This document shows, in pieces, positions 33,058-42,550 of a DNA stretch of 64,000 nt. Position numbers and translations under genes: made by a program. This DNA comes from Flexivirga oryzae (GTDB lineage Bacteria; Actinomycetota; Actinomycetes; Actinomycetales; Dermatophilaceae). The notes beneath the pieces were generated by a model. That model was not told the origin of the DNA, did not search any database, and saw only the letters and a program-made list of their open reading frames with translations. Numbering within the stretch: position 1 is the stretch's first letter; every line of letters begins with the position of its first letter. The stretch spans positions 744,001 through 808,000 of the forward strand of contig NZ_JACHVQ010000001.1 in assembly GCF_014190805.1 (NCBI RefSeq). Direction: 5' to 3'.

Positions 33058-33339
33058 GTGCAGGAGTTCACACTTTTGACCCTCTTGCACGAGGGGCTCG
33101 AGCAGGAAGAAGACGAGACAGCGCTTTCGTGGCAGGAGCGCGCACTGTGCGCGCAGACCGACCCGGAGGCGTTCTTCCCGGAAAAGGGTGGTTCCACCCG
33201 AGAGGCCAAGAAGGTCTGCATCGGATGCGAAGTCAAGGCCGAGTGCCTCGAGTACGCCCTCGCTCACGACGAACGCTTCGGCATCTGGGGCGGTCTGTCC
33301 GAGCGTGAGCGTCGCAAGTTGAAGAAGCGGGCGGTCTGA
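33058..33339 (+). CDS. whiB2: WhiB-family Fe-S regulator (WhiB2-like)
   Basis: A 93-residue Wbl protein binding a [4Fe-4S] cluster through C31, C54, C57 and C63 (CIGCEVKAEC), followed by the G-I-W-G-G turn (75-79) and the basic tail RRKLKKR that contacts DNA. WhiB2/WhmD acts with the principal sigma factor in septation and division genes. Synteny beside fbiA and before the DUF3499/manB block matches Rv3260c. It starts at GTG 33058 with an unusually strong ribosome site, consistent with high expression. Confidence 0.9.
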   Translation: MQEFTLLTLLHEGLEQEEDETALSWQERALCAQTDPEAFFPEKGGSTREAKKVCIGCEVKAECLEYALAHDERFGIWGGLSERERRKLKKRAV

Positions 33340-33395
33340 CCACGACAGACGCCCGGCCCACCCGGCACGCAGCCGAGCTGACCAGTGCCGGGTTC

Positions 33396-36300
33396 TTGGC
33401 GACCGATGAAGAGGCCACCGATTTCACGGTCACCGCGCTTCTCGTCGTCCAGCACGGTGACCACCCACGTCTCACGGACACGCTCGAATCGCTGGTGGCC
33501 GCCACCCGGCACCCCGAGCGGCTCGTCGTCATCGATGCCACACCGGACCGTGATCTGCCGGCGTTGCTCGCCGACCACCCCGCGATCGGCTCCGCGGACT
33601 GGGCGGTCTCGGTGGTCACCGTCCCGCCCGGGACGCCGTTCGCCGAGATCGTCGACACCGCGGTCACGGCACTGCCGCCCCCCGGTGAGAACGCCGTGGT
33701 GGCGTTGCGGCCCCGTCGCAGGGCGCGCAAACGCCCGGTTCGACCTCGCGACCGGGACGAGTGGCTCTGGCTGCTGCACGAGGACACCGCACCGGCGCCG
33801 GACGCGCTCGACGGGCTGGTCACCATCGTGTCGGCCAGCGACCGCATCGGCATCGCCGGTTGCAAGGTCCTGGACCGCGACGACCCGACCCGATTGGTCA
33901 ACGTCGGCATCGACCTGACCCGCGCCGGTCGCCACGTCGGCGACCGGATGCAGGGCGAGCCCGACCAGGGCCAGCACGACGACCGGCGTGACGTGCTGGC
34001 CGTCAGCAGTGCCGGGATGCTGATCCGGCGTGACGTCTATCTCAGCCTCGGCGGCTTCGATCCCGCCTTCGACGGCGACGGCGACGGGCTGGATGTCTCG
34101 TGGCGTGCCCACCTGATCGGCCGGCAGGTGATCGTCGTCCCGGCGGCACGGGCGCACCAGGACCTGGTCGGCAAGGACAGTGACGTCGATCGTCCGGCGC
34201 CACGCACCCTGCGCCGGCACCGGCAGGTCGCTCTCGCGCGCTGCTCGCTGCTCGCCCTGCCCTTCATGGCACTGTGGATCCTGCTCAGTTGCACCGTCCT
34301 CGGCGTCGTCCTGTTGTTGTTGAAGCGGCCGCGCCGGTCCCTCGCCGAGTTCGCCCAGGCCACAGCACCGTTCGGTCTCATCCGAATCCTCGGCGCACGG
34401 TGGCGGTTCGTCGGGCGTGCGTCGACCCGACGCCGCAACCTGCGTGGCATCTTCGTGCCGTGGCGCGGCGCTGTCGAACACGCCGTGGCCACCGTCGGTG
34501 ACGCGATCACACCGGAGCCGACCCGTCGGGACATCCCGGCCACCGAACCGGTCGAGACCGGACCGGTCGCGGACGATGCCGAGTCCATGCCGGTCGGGCC
34601 CGGTCGGGGCGGTGTGCTGCGCAATCCGGGCCTGTGGGTCGTCCTGGCGCTCCTCGCCGCGGCCGGGGCGTGCTGGCGCGATCTGATCACCGGGGGCGCG
34701 CTGCGCGGCACCGGCAACGGCCTGACCGGCGGAGCGCTGCAACCCTTCACCACCGACGCCACCGGGGTATGGCGGATGTGGCGCGACGCCTGGACGGGAC
34801 CCGGGCTGGGGCAGCCCGGATCGGCCACGCCATACCTGGTGCTGCTGGCGCCGTTGGCCTGGCTGACGCAACAGCTTCCGGGTGTCAACGGGTCGGCCTC
34901 GGGAGCGGCCGTCGTGACCTGGCTGCTGGTGCTGGCCATGCCGCTGTCCGGGCTGGTGGCCTACCGCGCCGGACGGATCGCGACCCACGCGCGGTGGCCG
35001 CGAGCCGCCGCCGCCCTCGCCTGGGCGAGCCTGCCGACCCTGACCACTGCCGTCGCGGCCGGCCGGCTGGGTCCGGTCGTCGCGCACATCGTCTTCCCGT
35101 TCGCGCTCGCCGGCGCGTTCGAGGTCGGACGCCGCCGGGCGAGCACCCCGGTCACCTGCGGGACGGTGCTCGCCGCAGCCGTGGTGGGTGCGTTCGCCCC
35201 GCCGCTGCTGGTCGTGACCTCCCTCGTCGGCGTCGTCATCGCGCTGATCGGGCCCGGCTGGGCGCGGTTGCGGGGCCTCGCCGTCGCCGTGCTGCCCTGG
35301 GCGCTCCTCGGCTGGTGGACCCGTGCGCTGTTCACCGACTGGCGGCCCCTGCTGGCCGGCCCGGGCGGCCTCGACACGGTCCACGCCACACCGCCCTGGC
35401 AGTTGGTGTTGTTGCATCCGGGCGGCCCCGGCTCCTACGCCGTGCTCGCCGGCGTCCCGGTGCTGGCGCTCGGCATCGCCGGGCTGGTGAGGAACGGGTT
35501 CGGGAAGGCGTCGACCGGGCTCGCGCTGCTCGGGCTGCTGGGTCTGGCCGCGGCGCTCGGCGCCGGCCACGTGCACCTGGTGCAGTGGTCCGACGGCCCG
35601 CGCACACCGTGGAGCGGGCTCGGCCTCGATGTCTTCGCGGCCGCGCTGATCGGCGCCGCGTTGGTCGGGTTGCGCGGCGTGCTCGCCGAGCGGCCGGGTC
35701 GCGCACCGGTCCTCGAGCGTCGCCTTGCCGTCGGCGTCACGACCGCGGCCACCCTGGTGTTCGCCGCGATCACGGCCCTGGCCGCGTGGCAGGCGACACC
35801 CACCGGGACCGTGCACCCGGCACCGGCCGCTGCGTCGAGCGTCGTCACCGAGCAACTCACCGGTCCCACCGCCGTGCGCTACCTGCGGCTGACGATCGCG
35901 GACTCCGGCACCATCACCTACACGCTGGTCGGCCGGGAGACCGGTCTTCCGGCCACCGGGCTCACGCAACCGGTGCCCGGCGGCGGTGCCCCGACCGCAC
36001 GGGTGACCGAGACCCTGCTGCAGGCGGACCGGGCCGACGAGGCAGCCGCGGCGTTGCGGTCGCTCGGGGTCGGGTTCGTCGTCATCGACGGTCCGGGTGA
36101 TCGTTCCGCCATCACGGCGACGCTGCGCCAGGTCGCCGGCCTCACCCAGATCTCCGCCGCGGCACGTGCGGGCGTATGGCGGGTCGCCCCCGCCACAACC
36201 CAGGACGGCGCCACCGTCGTCGCGAGCAGCCGGGTCTGGCTGGAGCACGACGGCGCCCCGATCGCCCAGGTCCCGTCGACCACCGCACATGCACGCACCG

Positions 36301-36578
36301 TCACCCGCCTCCCTGCAGGCGTGCAGGGCCGCCAGTTGGTGATCTCCGAAGGTGTCGGGTGGCGCGACCACGGGCGGGTCACGGTCGACGGGCACCGGGT
36401 CAGCGCGGTCGTCCGCGACGGTTCGTTGACCTACCCGATGCCTGCGGCGGGCGGCCGGCTGGTGATCGATCCCGGTCTGCAGCACCCCCACGTCGTGCTC
36501 GGCCAGGGAGCGCTCGCAGCGCTGCTGCTCTTCCTCGCCATACCCTTCGGGAACCGACGGTCGCGGAGGACGCTGTGA
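33396..36578 (+). CDS. Large GT2 glycosyltransferase with polytopic membrane domain
   Basis: A 1060-residue protein. Residues about 10-280 are a GT-A domain (VTALLVVQHGDHPRLTDTL, LLHEDTAPAPDAL, SAGMLIRRDVYLSLGGFDPAF). One helix pair follows at about 285-312, then at least ten more membrane helices between 410 and 800, an extracellular domain, and a final helix near 1040. It likely makes or exports an envelope polysaccharide; the same gene lies between whiB and the DUF5719 gene in other actinobacteria. The start is uncertain: TTG 33396 is the only standard codon near the whiB2 stop, but the frame is open back to 33336. The stop overlaps the next start. Confidence 0.75.
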   Translation: MATDEEATDFTVTALLVVQHGDHPRLTDTLESLVAATRHPERLVVIDATPDRDLPALLADHPAIGSADWAVSVVTVPPGTPFAEIVDTAVTALPPPGENAVVALRPRRRARKRPVRPRDRDEWLWLLHEDTAPAPDALDGLVTIVSASDRIGIAGCKVLDRDDPTRLVNVGIDLTRAGRHVGDRMQGEPDQGQHDDRRDVLAVSSAGMLIRRDVYLSLGGFDPAFDGDGDGLDVSWRAHLIGRQVIVVPAARAHQDLVGKDSDVDRPAPRTLRRHRQVALARCSLLALPFMALWILLSCTVLGVVLLLLKRPRRSLAEFAQATAPFGLIRILGARWRFVGRASTRRRNLRGIFVPWRGAVEHAVATVGDAITPEPTRRDIPATEPVETGPVADDAESMPVGPGRGGVLRNPGLWVVLALLAAAGACWRDLITGGALRGTGNGLTGGALQPFTTDATGVWRMWRDAWTGPGLGQPGSATPYLVLLAPLAWLTQQLPGVNGSASGAAVVTWLLVLAMPLSGLVAYRAGRIATHARWPRAAAALAWASLPTLTTAVAAGRLGPVVAHIVFPFALAGAFEVGRRRASTPVTCGTVLAAAVVGAFAPPLLVVTSLVGVVIALIGPGWARLRGLAVAVLPWALLGWWTRALFTDWRPLLAGPGGLDTVHATPPWQLVLLHPGGPGSYAVLAGVPVLALGIAGLVRNGFGKASTGLALLGLLGLAAALGAGHVHLVQWSDGPRTPWSGLGLDVFAAALIGAALVGLRGVLAERPGRAPVLERRLAVGVTTAATLVFAAITALAAWQATPTGTVHPAPAAASSVVTEQLTGPTAVRYLRLTIADSGTITYTLVGRETGLPATGLTQPVPGGGAPTARVTETLLQADRADEAAAALRSLGVGFVVIDGPGDRSAITATLRQVAGLTQISAAARAGVWRVAPATTQDGATVVASSRVWLEHDGAPIAQVPSTTAHARTVTRLPAGVQGRQLVISEGVGWRDHGRVTVDGHRVSAVVRDGSLTYPMPAAGGRLVIDPGLQHPHVVLGQGALAALLLFLAIPFGNRRSRRTL

Positions 36579-37990
36579 AACGGTGGGGGATCGTGCGCGC
36601 CGGCGTCGCGGTCGTCGCCGGCGCCGGGTTGGTGTGGGGCGCCACCGAGGCCACCGGCACTGCCGACACCACCCGGCACTCGGACGTTCGGACCGCGTCC
36701 GTCGACACGACCTCCGACCGGGTGACCGAGCTGTCGTTGACGTGCACCGGTGCCGATCTCGACGGCACGGTCGCGACCGCCTCGGTTCCGCAGAGCTGGG
36801 CGCCCACGGTGCCGGCCGGCGGGACGGTGCGGGTGGCGGGCTCGGCCTCCGGCGACCTCACGCTGCAGCACGGCGCCGCCACCGACGCGAAGCTGCCGTC
36901 GTCGGTGGCCGGCCGGGTCATCGCCACCGGCGGCCTGGCCACCGGGCTGGTCGCCGGTCAGCTCCAGGTCGACACGCGGACCGCGTCGCGGGGACTCACC
37001 GTGAGCAACTGTGCGACGCCGGCACGTTCGGGCTGGTTCTTCGGCGGCGGCACGGAGAAGGGTCGTGTCGCGCGGCTGACCCTGGTCAACCCGGCGGCGA
37101 CACCGACGACCGTGGACGCTGCGGTGATCGGTTCCGGTGGGGTGGACAAGACGGCGAGCGTCGACGGCACGGTGCTGGCGCCGGGCGAGCGCAAAGTGCT
37201 GACCCTGGGCGACTTCGGCCCGGACCTCGCGGCCGCCGTCGTGCACGTCACTGCCTCCGGTGCCGGGGTCGCCGCATCGCTCACCGACGTCTGGATGACC
37301 GGGGAGACCCCGGTGGGGGAGAGCACCTCCTCCGACGCCGTGTCCCCTGCGCAGGATGTGGTGATCCCCGGGGTGAAGGCCACCGACGCGGCACCCAGCG
37401 TCCGCCTGGCCGTGCCCGGAAGCGACCAGGCCATCGTCCGGGTCCGGGCCATCAGCACCTCCGGCGCGGTCGTCGCCGACCAGGTCACCACGGTTTCGGG
37501 CGGTGCCTCCACAGTCGTCGGCCTGCATGGGCTTGCCGCGGGCAGCTACGCGGTCCGGGTGACCGCCGACGTGCCGGTCGTCGCGGCGGTGATGAGCCGC
37601 ACCGGGACGTCCGGCACGACCGACCTGAGCTGGGCGACGGCGGCTCCCGACCTCACGGAGCCGGCGGGAGTTGCCCTTCCGGCCGGTGTCCCCGCGGGTT
37701 CGGCACAGCTCATGCTGGCGGCGACCCGCAAGGGCACGGCGCAGGTCGTCACCGTCGCGGCGTCCGGGGACAGTACCACCAAAACGGTTGCGGTTCCGGC
37801 AGATCACCCCGTCGCGGTGCCGGTCGGGGACGCGCGGGCGGTGTGGGTGCGCCCGATCGGCAAGGTCTCCGTGCACGCCGCGGTCACTGTGACCGGACAC
37901 GACTCCTCCGGCGCCTTCCTCGCCACCGTGCCGGTGCAGCCGGTGACGCTGCACCAGGCGACCTCCCGGCTGGTCCCCGCCCGCGGGTGA
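36575..37990 (+). CDS. DUF5719 family secreted/membrane-anchored protein
   Basis: A 471-residue protein from GTG 36575, five nt after ggagga and overlapping the glycosyltransferase stop. One N-terminal hydrophobic segment (IVRAGVAVVAGAGLVWGA) acts as signal peptide or anchor. The rest is an extracellular Ala/Val/Thr/Gly-rich beta domain with repeats of a VRVxAxxxxGAV kind and two Cys residues. The family always accompanies this large glycosyltransferase in actinobacteria. Function unknown; it probably works with it at the cell surface. Confidence 0.75.
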   Translation: MKRWGIVRAGVAVVAGAGLVWGATEATGTADTTRHSDVRTASVDTTSDRVTELSLTCTGADLDGTVATASVPQSWAPTVPAGGTVRVAGSASGDLTLQHGAATDAKLPSSVAGRVIATGGLATGLVAGQLQVDTRTASRGLTVSNCATPARSGWFFGGGTEKGRVARLTLVNPAATPTTVDAAVIGSGGVDKTASVDGTVLAPGERKVLTLGDFGPDLAAAVVHVTASGAGVAASLTDVWMTGETPVGESTSSDAVSPAQDVVIPGVKATDAAPSVRLAVPGSDQAIVRVRAISTSGAVVADQVTTVSGGASTVVGLHGLAAGSYAVRVTADVPVVAAVMSRTGTSGTTDLSWATAAPDLTEPAGVALPAGVPAGSAQLMLAATRKGTAQVVTVAASGDSTTKTVAVPADHPVAVPVGDARAVWVRPIGKVSVHAAVTVTGHDSSGAFLATVPVQPVTLHQATSRLVPARG

Positions 37991-37994
37991 GCGA

Positions 37995-38834
37995 CTACTT
38001 CGCCGCCCGCTGCTGGTCCGCCAGCCACTGCGCGTAGGTGGCGCCGCCGCGGATCGCGTTCTCAGCGGGCAGGTTCGAGCCTTCGGCGAAGCGACGCATC
38101 GTGCCGCCCACGGCCGGCAGGCGCACGACATGTGGCGTGCGCCGGCCCTCCACATGGGCGGTGAGCACGGCGAGTTCGCGAGCTGACATCGTCTCCGGCC
38201 CGGCATACTCCGTGACGCCCGTCCGCAGCTTCTCGTCGAGTGCCAGATCGACCAACTGCGTTGCCAGCCAGGCGGAGTCGACGGGCGCGAACCGCAGGCC
38301 GCGCATGCCGATCCCGAACCCGGCGAGGTTGCTGCCGACCAGGCGGTGCACCAGCTCGTGCACCTGGGTGGCCCGCGCGATCACGTGTGGTCGTCCCGAG
38401 TCGGTCACCGCGGTCTCCGCCGCCGCCTTCGCGCGGTAGTAGGGAAGCGGGTTGTCCCAGCAGCCGACGATCGACACGTGGACCAGCCGGGCCTGCGGAT
38501 TGTGCTCGCCGAGCGCGGTGCAGAGCCGGCGGGTGCCCGCGATGTCGACCTCCTGCGTGTGCTTCGCGTCGCTGGCGCAGTGGATCACCGCCTGCACCCC
38601 GTCGATCGCTTCGGCGAGACCGGCACCCGTGCCGAGATCGCCCTCGACCTCGTGCGACCCCGGCGCGGCCCTGCCCGTGGATCGGGTGAGAACCGTTGCG
38701 GACACACCGGATCGGAGTAGCTCGCGGACGACCTGCGAGCCGATCGTCCCGGTGCCGCCGGTGACCAGCACCGGTTGCCGGGCCAGTCCGGGCAGGCCCG
38801 GTACGAACTGCGGTGGATCGGTGGCCTGCGACAT
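37995..38834 (-). CDS. NAD(P)-binding SDR/NmrA-like protein
   Basis: A 279-residue atypical short-chain dehydrogenase. VLVTGGTGTIGSQVVRELL near residue 22 is the nucleotide-binding loop (TGxxGxxG), with QAVIHCASD later. A catalytic YxxxK is present as YYRAK. Relatives are annotated as NAD-dependent epimerases or NAD(P)H-binding proteins; the substrate is unknown. It starts inside the stop of the zincin-like gene (ATGA), so both are coexpressed. Confidence 0.75.
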   Translation of the reverse strand: MSQATDPPQFVPGLPGLARQPVLVTGGTGTIGSQVVRELLRSGVSATVLTRSTGRAAPGSHEVEGDLGTGAGLAEAIDGVQAVIHCASDAKHTQEVDIAGTRRLCTALGEHNPQARLVHVSIVGCWDNPLPYYRAKAAAETAVTDSGRPHVIARATQVHELVHRLVGSNLAGFGIGMRGLRFAPVDSAWLATQLVDLALDEKLRTGVTEYAGPETMSARELAVLTAHVEGRRTPHVVRLPAVGGTMRRFAEGSNLPAENAIRGGATYAQWLADQQRAAK

Positions 38835-39220
38835 CAGTCCTCCAGGTCGTCCGGATGTATGCCGATCACGTGCGCGACCTGCTCGGCCAGGACCTCCCAG
38901 ACCAGCTCGGCGAGTTCGCTGTCCTCGGCAGCACGCGACTCGATGGGTCTGCGATAGAGCACGACGCGTGCGGAGCTGCCGCGGCCGGCGGCGTAGGCGC
39001 GCCCGAGCGCGAGGTCGTGCTCCCAGGGTGGCGGATCGGTCGACGGAACGTCCTCCACGGCGAACTCGATGCCGTCGAGCTTGCGCTTCAGCCGGCGTTC
39101 GAGGTTCTCGACACCGTCGAGCACGAGCTCGTCGAACTGCGCCGAGCGGCTGCGCATCGCCGGCACCGGCGGCCACGCGAGCGGCCCACGAAAACCACGC
39201 CCCCGCCGATCTCCACTCAT
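38834..39220 (-). CDS. Metallopeptidase-like (zincin fold) protein, Rv3259-like
   Basis: A 128-residue protein of the actinobacterial family next to DUF3499. The C-terminal helix LVWEVLAEQVAHVIGIHPDD occupies the place of the HExxH zinc motif in related minimal zincins, but both His residues are replaced (first position E/Q), so peptidase activity is doubtful. Two acidic/hydrophobic strands precede it. The position matches Rv3259 between whiB2 and DUF3499. Confidence 0.65.
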   Translation of the reverse strand: MSGDRRGRGFRGPLAWPPVPAMRSRSAQFDELVLDGVENLERRLKRKLDGIEFAVEDVPSTDPPPWEHDLALGRAYAAGRGSSARVVLYRRPIESRAAEDSELAELVWEVLAEQVAHVIGIHPDDLED

Positions 39221-39365
39221 GACGGTTTCCTCGTTCCTCGGGCACCGTCAAGAGGCTGAGCCCGCGGTCGCTCGCTGCGCTCGCTCATGCCCCCAACCCT
39301 AAGCCAGCGGGACGACCGGCGCGCCGAACGCCCACTGGCGGCAGCGTGTTCTAGAGTCGAGCAAC

Positions 39366-39719
39366 GTGACCGGTCCCAGAGTGAAGCGCCTGTGTTCTCG
39401 CACTGCCTGCAAGTCGGTCGCGGTCGCCACTCTGACCTACGTGCACGCCGATCAGACGGCGGTGCTCGGGCCGCTCGCGACGTTCGCCGAGCCGCACACC
39501 TACGACCTGTGCGCCGATCACACCACGCGGCTGACCGCGCCGCGCGGCTGGAACGTCGTGCGACTGGCCATCGACCTCACGGAGCCCGAGCCGACCCCCG
39601 ACGACCTGCTCGCACTGGCGGACGCGGTGCGGGCGGCAGCGGAGCCACCCCGGCCGGCCCCGCAGGCACCGCGCGCGGGGGAGCGACCGGTCCTGACTGT
39701 ACTGCCGGGCAGGGAATAA
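39366..39719 (+). CDS. DUF3499 family protein
   Basis: A 117-residue actinobacterial protein. Conserved Cys residues (RLCSRTAC and YDLCADH) and the sequence VATLTYVHADQTAVLGPL match the DUF3499 family (Rv3258c), which may bind a metal through the Cys/His set. Function unknown. TAGAGT (39352-39357) ends 8 nt before the GTG. The upstream 145-bp gap contains a ctcgctgcgctcgctc repeat-like sequence (39270-39287). Confidence 0.8.
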   Translation: MTGPRVKRLCSRTACKSVAVATLTYVHADQTAVLGPLATFAEPHTYDLCADHTTRLTAPRGWNVVRLAIDLTEPEPTPDDLLALADAVRAAAEPPRPAPQAPRAGERPVLTVLPGRE

Positions 39720-39730
39720 GCTCGCCACTT

Positions 39731-41149
39731 GTGACAGCACCGAGGCTCGCCGACTTCTGCAAGGCGTATGACGTTCGCGGGCTCGTGCCCGATCAGCTGA
39801 ACGACGAGGTCGCCGCCGCGATCGGCGCTGCCTTCGCCGCGGTGGTGGCCGTGCCCGAGGGGGCGTCGGCGGTCGTCATCGGGCACGACATGCGGCCGAG
39901 TTCGCCGTCGTTGGCCGACGCGTTCGCACGCGGGGTCACGTCGCAGGGACTCGACGTCGTACTGGTCGGGCTGTGCTCGACCGACGGGCTCTACTACGCC
40001 AGCGGCGCCCTCGACCTGCCGGGCGCGATGTTCACGGCCAGTCACAACCCGGCGCAGTACAACGGCATCAAACTGTGCCGGCAGGGCGCCCGGCCGGTGA
40101 GCCGGGAGACCGGGCTCACCGAGATCACTGAGCTCGCCCAGGGCTGGCTGGACGACCCGTCGAGCCGGTCGACGGCAGACCGGCAGGGGTCGATCGATCG
40201 TCGTGACCTGCTGGGCGACTACGCCGCATTCCTGCGGGGTCTGGTCGACCTGTCGGGCAACCGCCGGTTGAAGGTCGTCGTGGACGCCGGTAACGGGATG
40301 GGCGGTCACACCGTCCCGGCGGTGCTCGGCACCGCGGCGGGACTGCCGGAGTTGCCGATCGACGTGGTGCCGTTGTTCTTCGAGCTCGACGGCACCTTTC
40401 CCAACCACGAGGCCAATCCGTTGGAGCCGGAGAACCTGCGTGACCTGCAGCGCGCGGTGGTCGAACATCACGCCGATGCCGGGGTGGCGTTCGACGGCGA
40501 CGCCGACCGGTGTTTCGTGGTCGACGAGCGGGGCGAGCCGGTCAGCCCGTCGGCGGTCACCGCCCTGGTCGCGTCCCGCGAGATAGCCAAGGCCGGTCGC
40601 GGTGCGCGCATCGTGCACAACCTCATCTCGTCCAGGGCGGTGCCGGAGATCATCACCGAGTGCGGCGGCGAGCCGGTGCGCACGCGGGTCGGCCACTCGT
40701 TCATCAAGGCCGAGATGGCCTCGCATCAGGCAGTTTTCGGCGGCGAGCACTCGGCGCACTACTACTTCAAGGATTTCTGGTTCGCCGATACCGGGATGCT
40801 GGCCGCCATGCACGTGCTGGCCGCGCTCGGTGAGCAGGAGCTCCCCCTGTCGGAGCTGGCCTCGTCATACAGCAGGTATGTCGCCTCGGGGGAGATCAAC
40901 TCCCGGGTCGGTGACGCCGCGGCGGCGACCGAGCGTGTCCGGGCCTGGGCCGTGGACGAAGGGGTTGTCGAGGACCGGTTGGACGGGTTGACGCTCACCC
41001 ACGAGGACGAGCCGATGTGGTGGCTGAACGTACGCGGCAGCAACACCGAGCCACTGCTGCGACTCAACGTCGAAGCGGTGGATCGTGCAACCATGGAACG
41101 GGTGCGGGACAGCGCCCTGCAGCAGATTCGCGAGGAGACCCGAGCATGA
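39731..41149 (+). CDS. manB: Phosphomannomutase/phosphoglucomutase
   Basis: A 472-residue alpha-D-phosphohexomutase interconverting mannose-6-P and mannose-1-P (and probably the glucose forms) for GDP-mannose and envelope glycans. The phosphoserine is S104 in TASHNPAQYNG. The Mg2+ loop is DGDADR from residue 255. The sugar-binding segment GGEHSAHYYFKDF and the phosphate loop VRGSNTEPLLRLN complete the four-domain set. It starts at GTG 39731, 8 nt after TAAGCT (39717-39722). Syntenic with Rv3257c. Confidence 0.93.
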   Translation: MTAPRLADFCKAYDVRGLVPDQLNDEVAAAIGAAFAAVVAVPEGASAVVIGHDMRPSSPSLADAFARGVTSQGLDVVLVGLCSTDGLYYASGALDLPGAMFTASHNPAQYNGIKLCRQGARPVSRETGLTEITELAQGWLDDPSSRSTADRQGSIDRRDLLGDYAAFLRGLVDLSGNRRLKVVVDAGNGMGGHTVPAVLGTAAGLPELPIDVVPLFFELDGTFPNHEANPLEPENLRDLQRAVVEHHADAGVAFDGDADRCFVVDERGEPVSPSAVTALVASREIAKAGRGARIVHNLISSRAVPEIITECGGEPVRTRVGHSFIKAEMASHQAVFGGEHSAHYYFKDFWFADTGMLAAMHVLAALGEQELPLSELASSYSRYVASGEINSRVGDAAAATERVRAWAVDEGVVEDRLDGLTLTHEDEPMWWLNVRGSNTEPLLRLNVEAVDRATMERVRDSALQQIREETRA

Positions 41150-41352
41150 CTGTGGAGATCGACACCTGGTTGCGCGAGATCCTGCGCTGCCCCGTCGGAT
41201 TGCACGAACTCGTCGACGGCACCCGGCCCGACGGCCGGCCGGAGCTGCAGTGCGCTGTGGACTGCGGCGGTCCGGGGCAGCGACGCGGCTATCCGATCGA
41301 GGACGGCATACCAGTGCTCCTCGTCGACGAGTCCCGCGTGTTCACAGTCTGA
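41146..41352 (+). CDS. Trm112-family protein
   Basis: A 68-residue zinc-ribbon-like protein of the Trm112/YcaR family. REILRCPVG and YPIEDGIPVLLVDESR are typical, with Cys residues in the first half (ILRC, LQC, VDC). Trm112 activates methyltransferases in other organisms; in actinobacteria it sits between manB and the SIS-domain gene, and its partner is unknown. It overlaps the manB stop by 4 bp. Confidence 0.82.
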   Translation: MTVEIDTWLREILRCPVGLHELVDGTRPDGRPELQCAVDCGGPGQRRGYPIEDGIPVLLVDESRVFTV

Positions 41353-41365
41353 TTCGAGCGCCACG

Positions 41366-42550
41366 ATGCCCTACCTGGACGAGGCCTGCCTGGACGATCC
41401 GGACGAGTTGGCGCGACGCGACTCACGGGACACGTTACGAGCTCTGGCGACCGCCGGCGCGCAGGTGCGCGAGGCGGTGACGCTGTCCACCGAGGGTGGC
41501 ATCGACCGGGTGAGTTACGGGGACCGGCCGCGATCGGTCGTGGTGGCGGCGCTCGGCGGTAGCGCCGTCGTGGCCGATGTCCTGGAGATGCTCGCCGAAC
41601 CCTCCTCCCCGGTGCCGGTGACCGTGCGGCGCAACCTGCCGATCCCGGGTTGGGTGGGGTCGCTCGATCTGGTGATCGCCGTCTCGCTGTCCGGTCGCGC
41701 CGAGGGGCCGGTGGCCGTCGCGCGGGAGGCCGCCCGGCGGGGTGCGGCCCTGCTCACCGTCGGCGCCGAGGACTCGCCCCTGGCGGAGGTGAGTCATCGG
41801 GCACGCGGCGTCCACATCGGGGTCGGGCACGGGCGTGCCTCGTCGCGCACCTCGTTGTGGTCCCTGCTGACGCCGGTGCTGATGGCCGGCGACAGTCTCG
41901 GCCTCATCGACGTGCCCGCGTCGGTCCTTCCGGACGTCGCACGTCGGCTGGACGAGCAGGCCGAAGCCTGCCGGCCGTCGTCGGAGTCGTTCGTCAACCC
42001 GGCGAAACTGATCGCGCTGCAGGCCGCGGAGACCGTGCCGGTGGTGCTCGGTGACGGCGCCCTGGCCGGAGTGGCGGCACGGCGGGCGGCGGCGATGCTC
42101 GCCCAGACCGCACGCATCCCCGCGACCTGGGGCGAGTTGCCGGACGCGGCGTCCCAGGTGGTCGCCTGCTTCGACGGCCCGTTCACCGCGGGTGGCGGCG
42201 CCGGAGCCTCGACGGCACGCCAGGCGGACATCTTCGCCGACCCCTTCCTGGACGCGCCGGCCCAACCCAAGCTGGGCCTGATGATGTTGCGCGACGCGCC
42301 CGTCCGGCCGCCGACCCCCGAGAGCGACGCCGCGCAGTCCCTGACCGAGGCGGTGCTCGGCACGGCGCGAGCGGCCGGTGCCCATGTGATCGAATCCACT
42401 GCGGCTGAAGGACATTCGGTGGAACGCCTGGCCGAGTTGATGTCCCTCACGGACTTCGCGGCGACCTACCTGGCGTTGGGGCTCGGCGTCGACCCGGCGG
42501 TCTCACCGCACGTTGCGGACCTGCGCGACCGGACCTCCGGACAGCTCTAG
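41366..42550 (+). CDS. SIS-domain protein (phosphoglucose/phosphomannose isomerase-like)
   Basis: A 394-residue protein with SIS sugar-isomerase features: VVVAALGGSAVVADVLEML and DLVIAVSLSGRAEGPVAVAREA bind the phosphosugar. It corresponds to Rv3256c, between the phosphomannomutase and manA in mycobacteria, where an isomerase role in mannose-6-P supply is suspected. The C-terminal half is a second SIS-like domain. Its tag stop and the stop of the convergent MFS gene share one CTAG. Confidence 0.75.
   Translation: MPYLDEACLDDPDELARRDSRDTLRALATAGAQVREAVTLSTEGGIDRVSYGDRPRSVVVAALGGSAVVADVLEMLAEPSSPVPVTVRRNLPIPGWVGSLDLVIAVSLSGRAEGPVAVAREAARRGAALLTVGAEDSPLAEVSHRARGVHIGVGHGRASSRTSLWSLLTPVLMAGDSLGLIDVPASVLPDVARRLDEQAEACRPSSESFVNPAKLIALQAAETVPVVLGDGALAGVAARRAAAMLAQTARIPATWGELPDAASQVVACFDGPFTAGGGAGASTARQADIFADPFLDAPAQPKLGLMMLRDAPVRPPTPESDAAQSLTEAVLGTARAAGAHVIESTAAEGHSVERLAELMSLTDFAATYLALGLGVDPAVSPHVADLRDRTSGQL

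Noticed and set aside
39270..39287. ctcgctgcgctcgctc as part of the HNH-flanking repeat family
   Set aside because: It shares only the common GC-rich core and not the conserved repeat ends.
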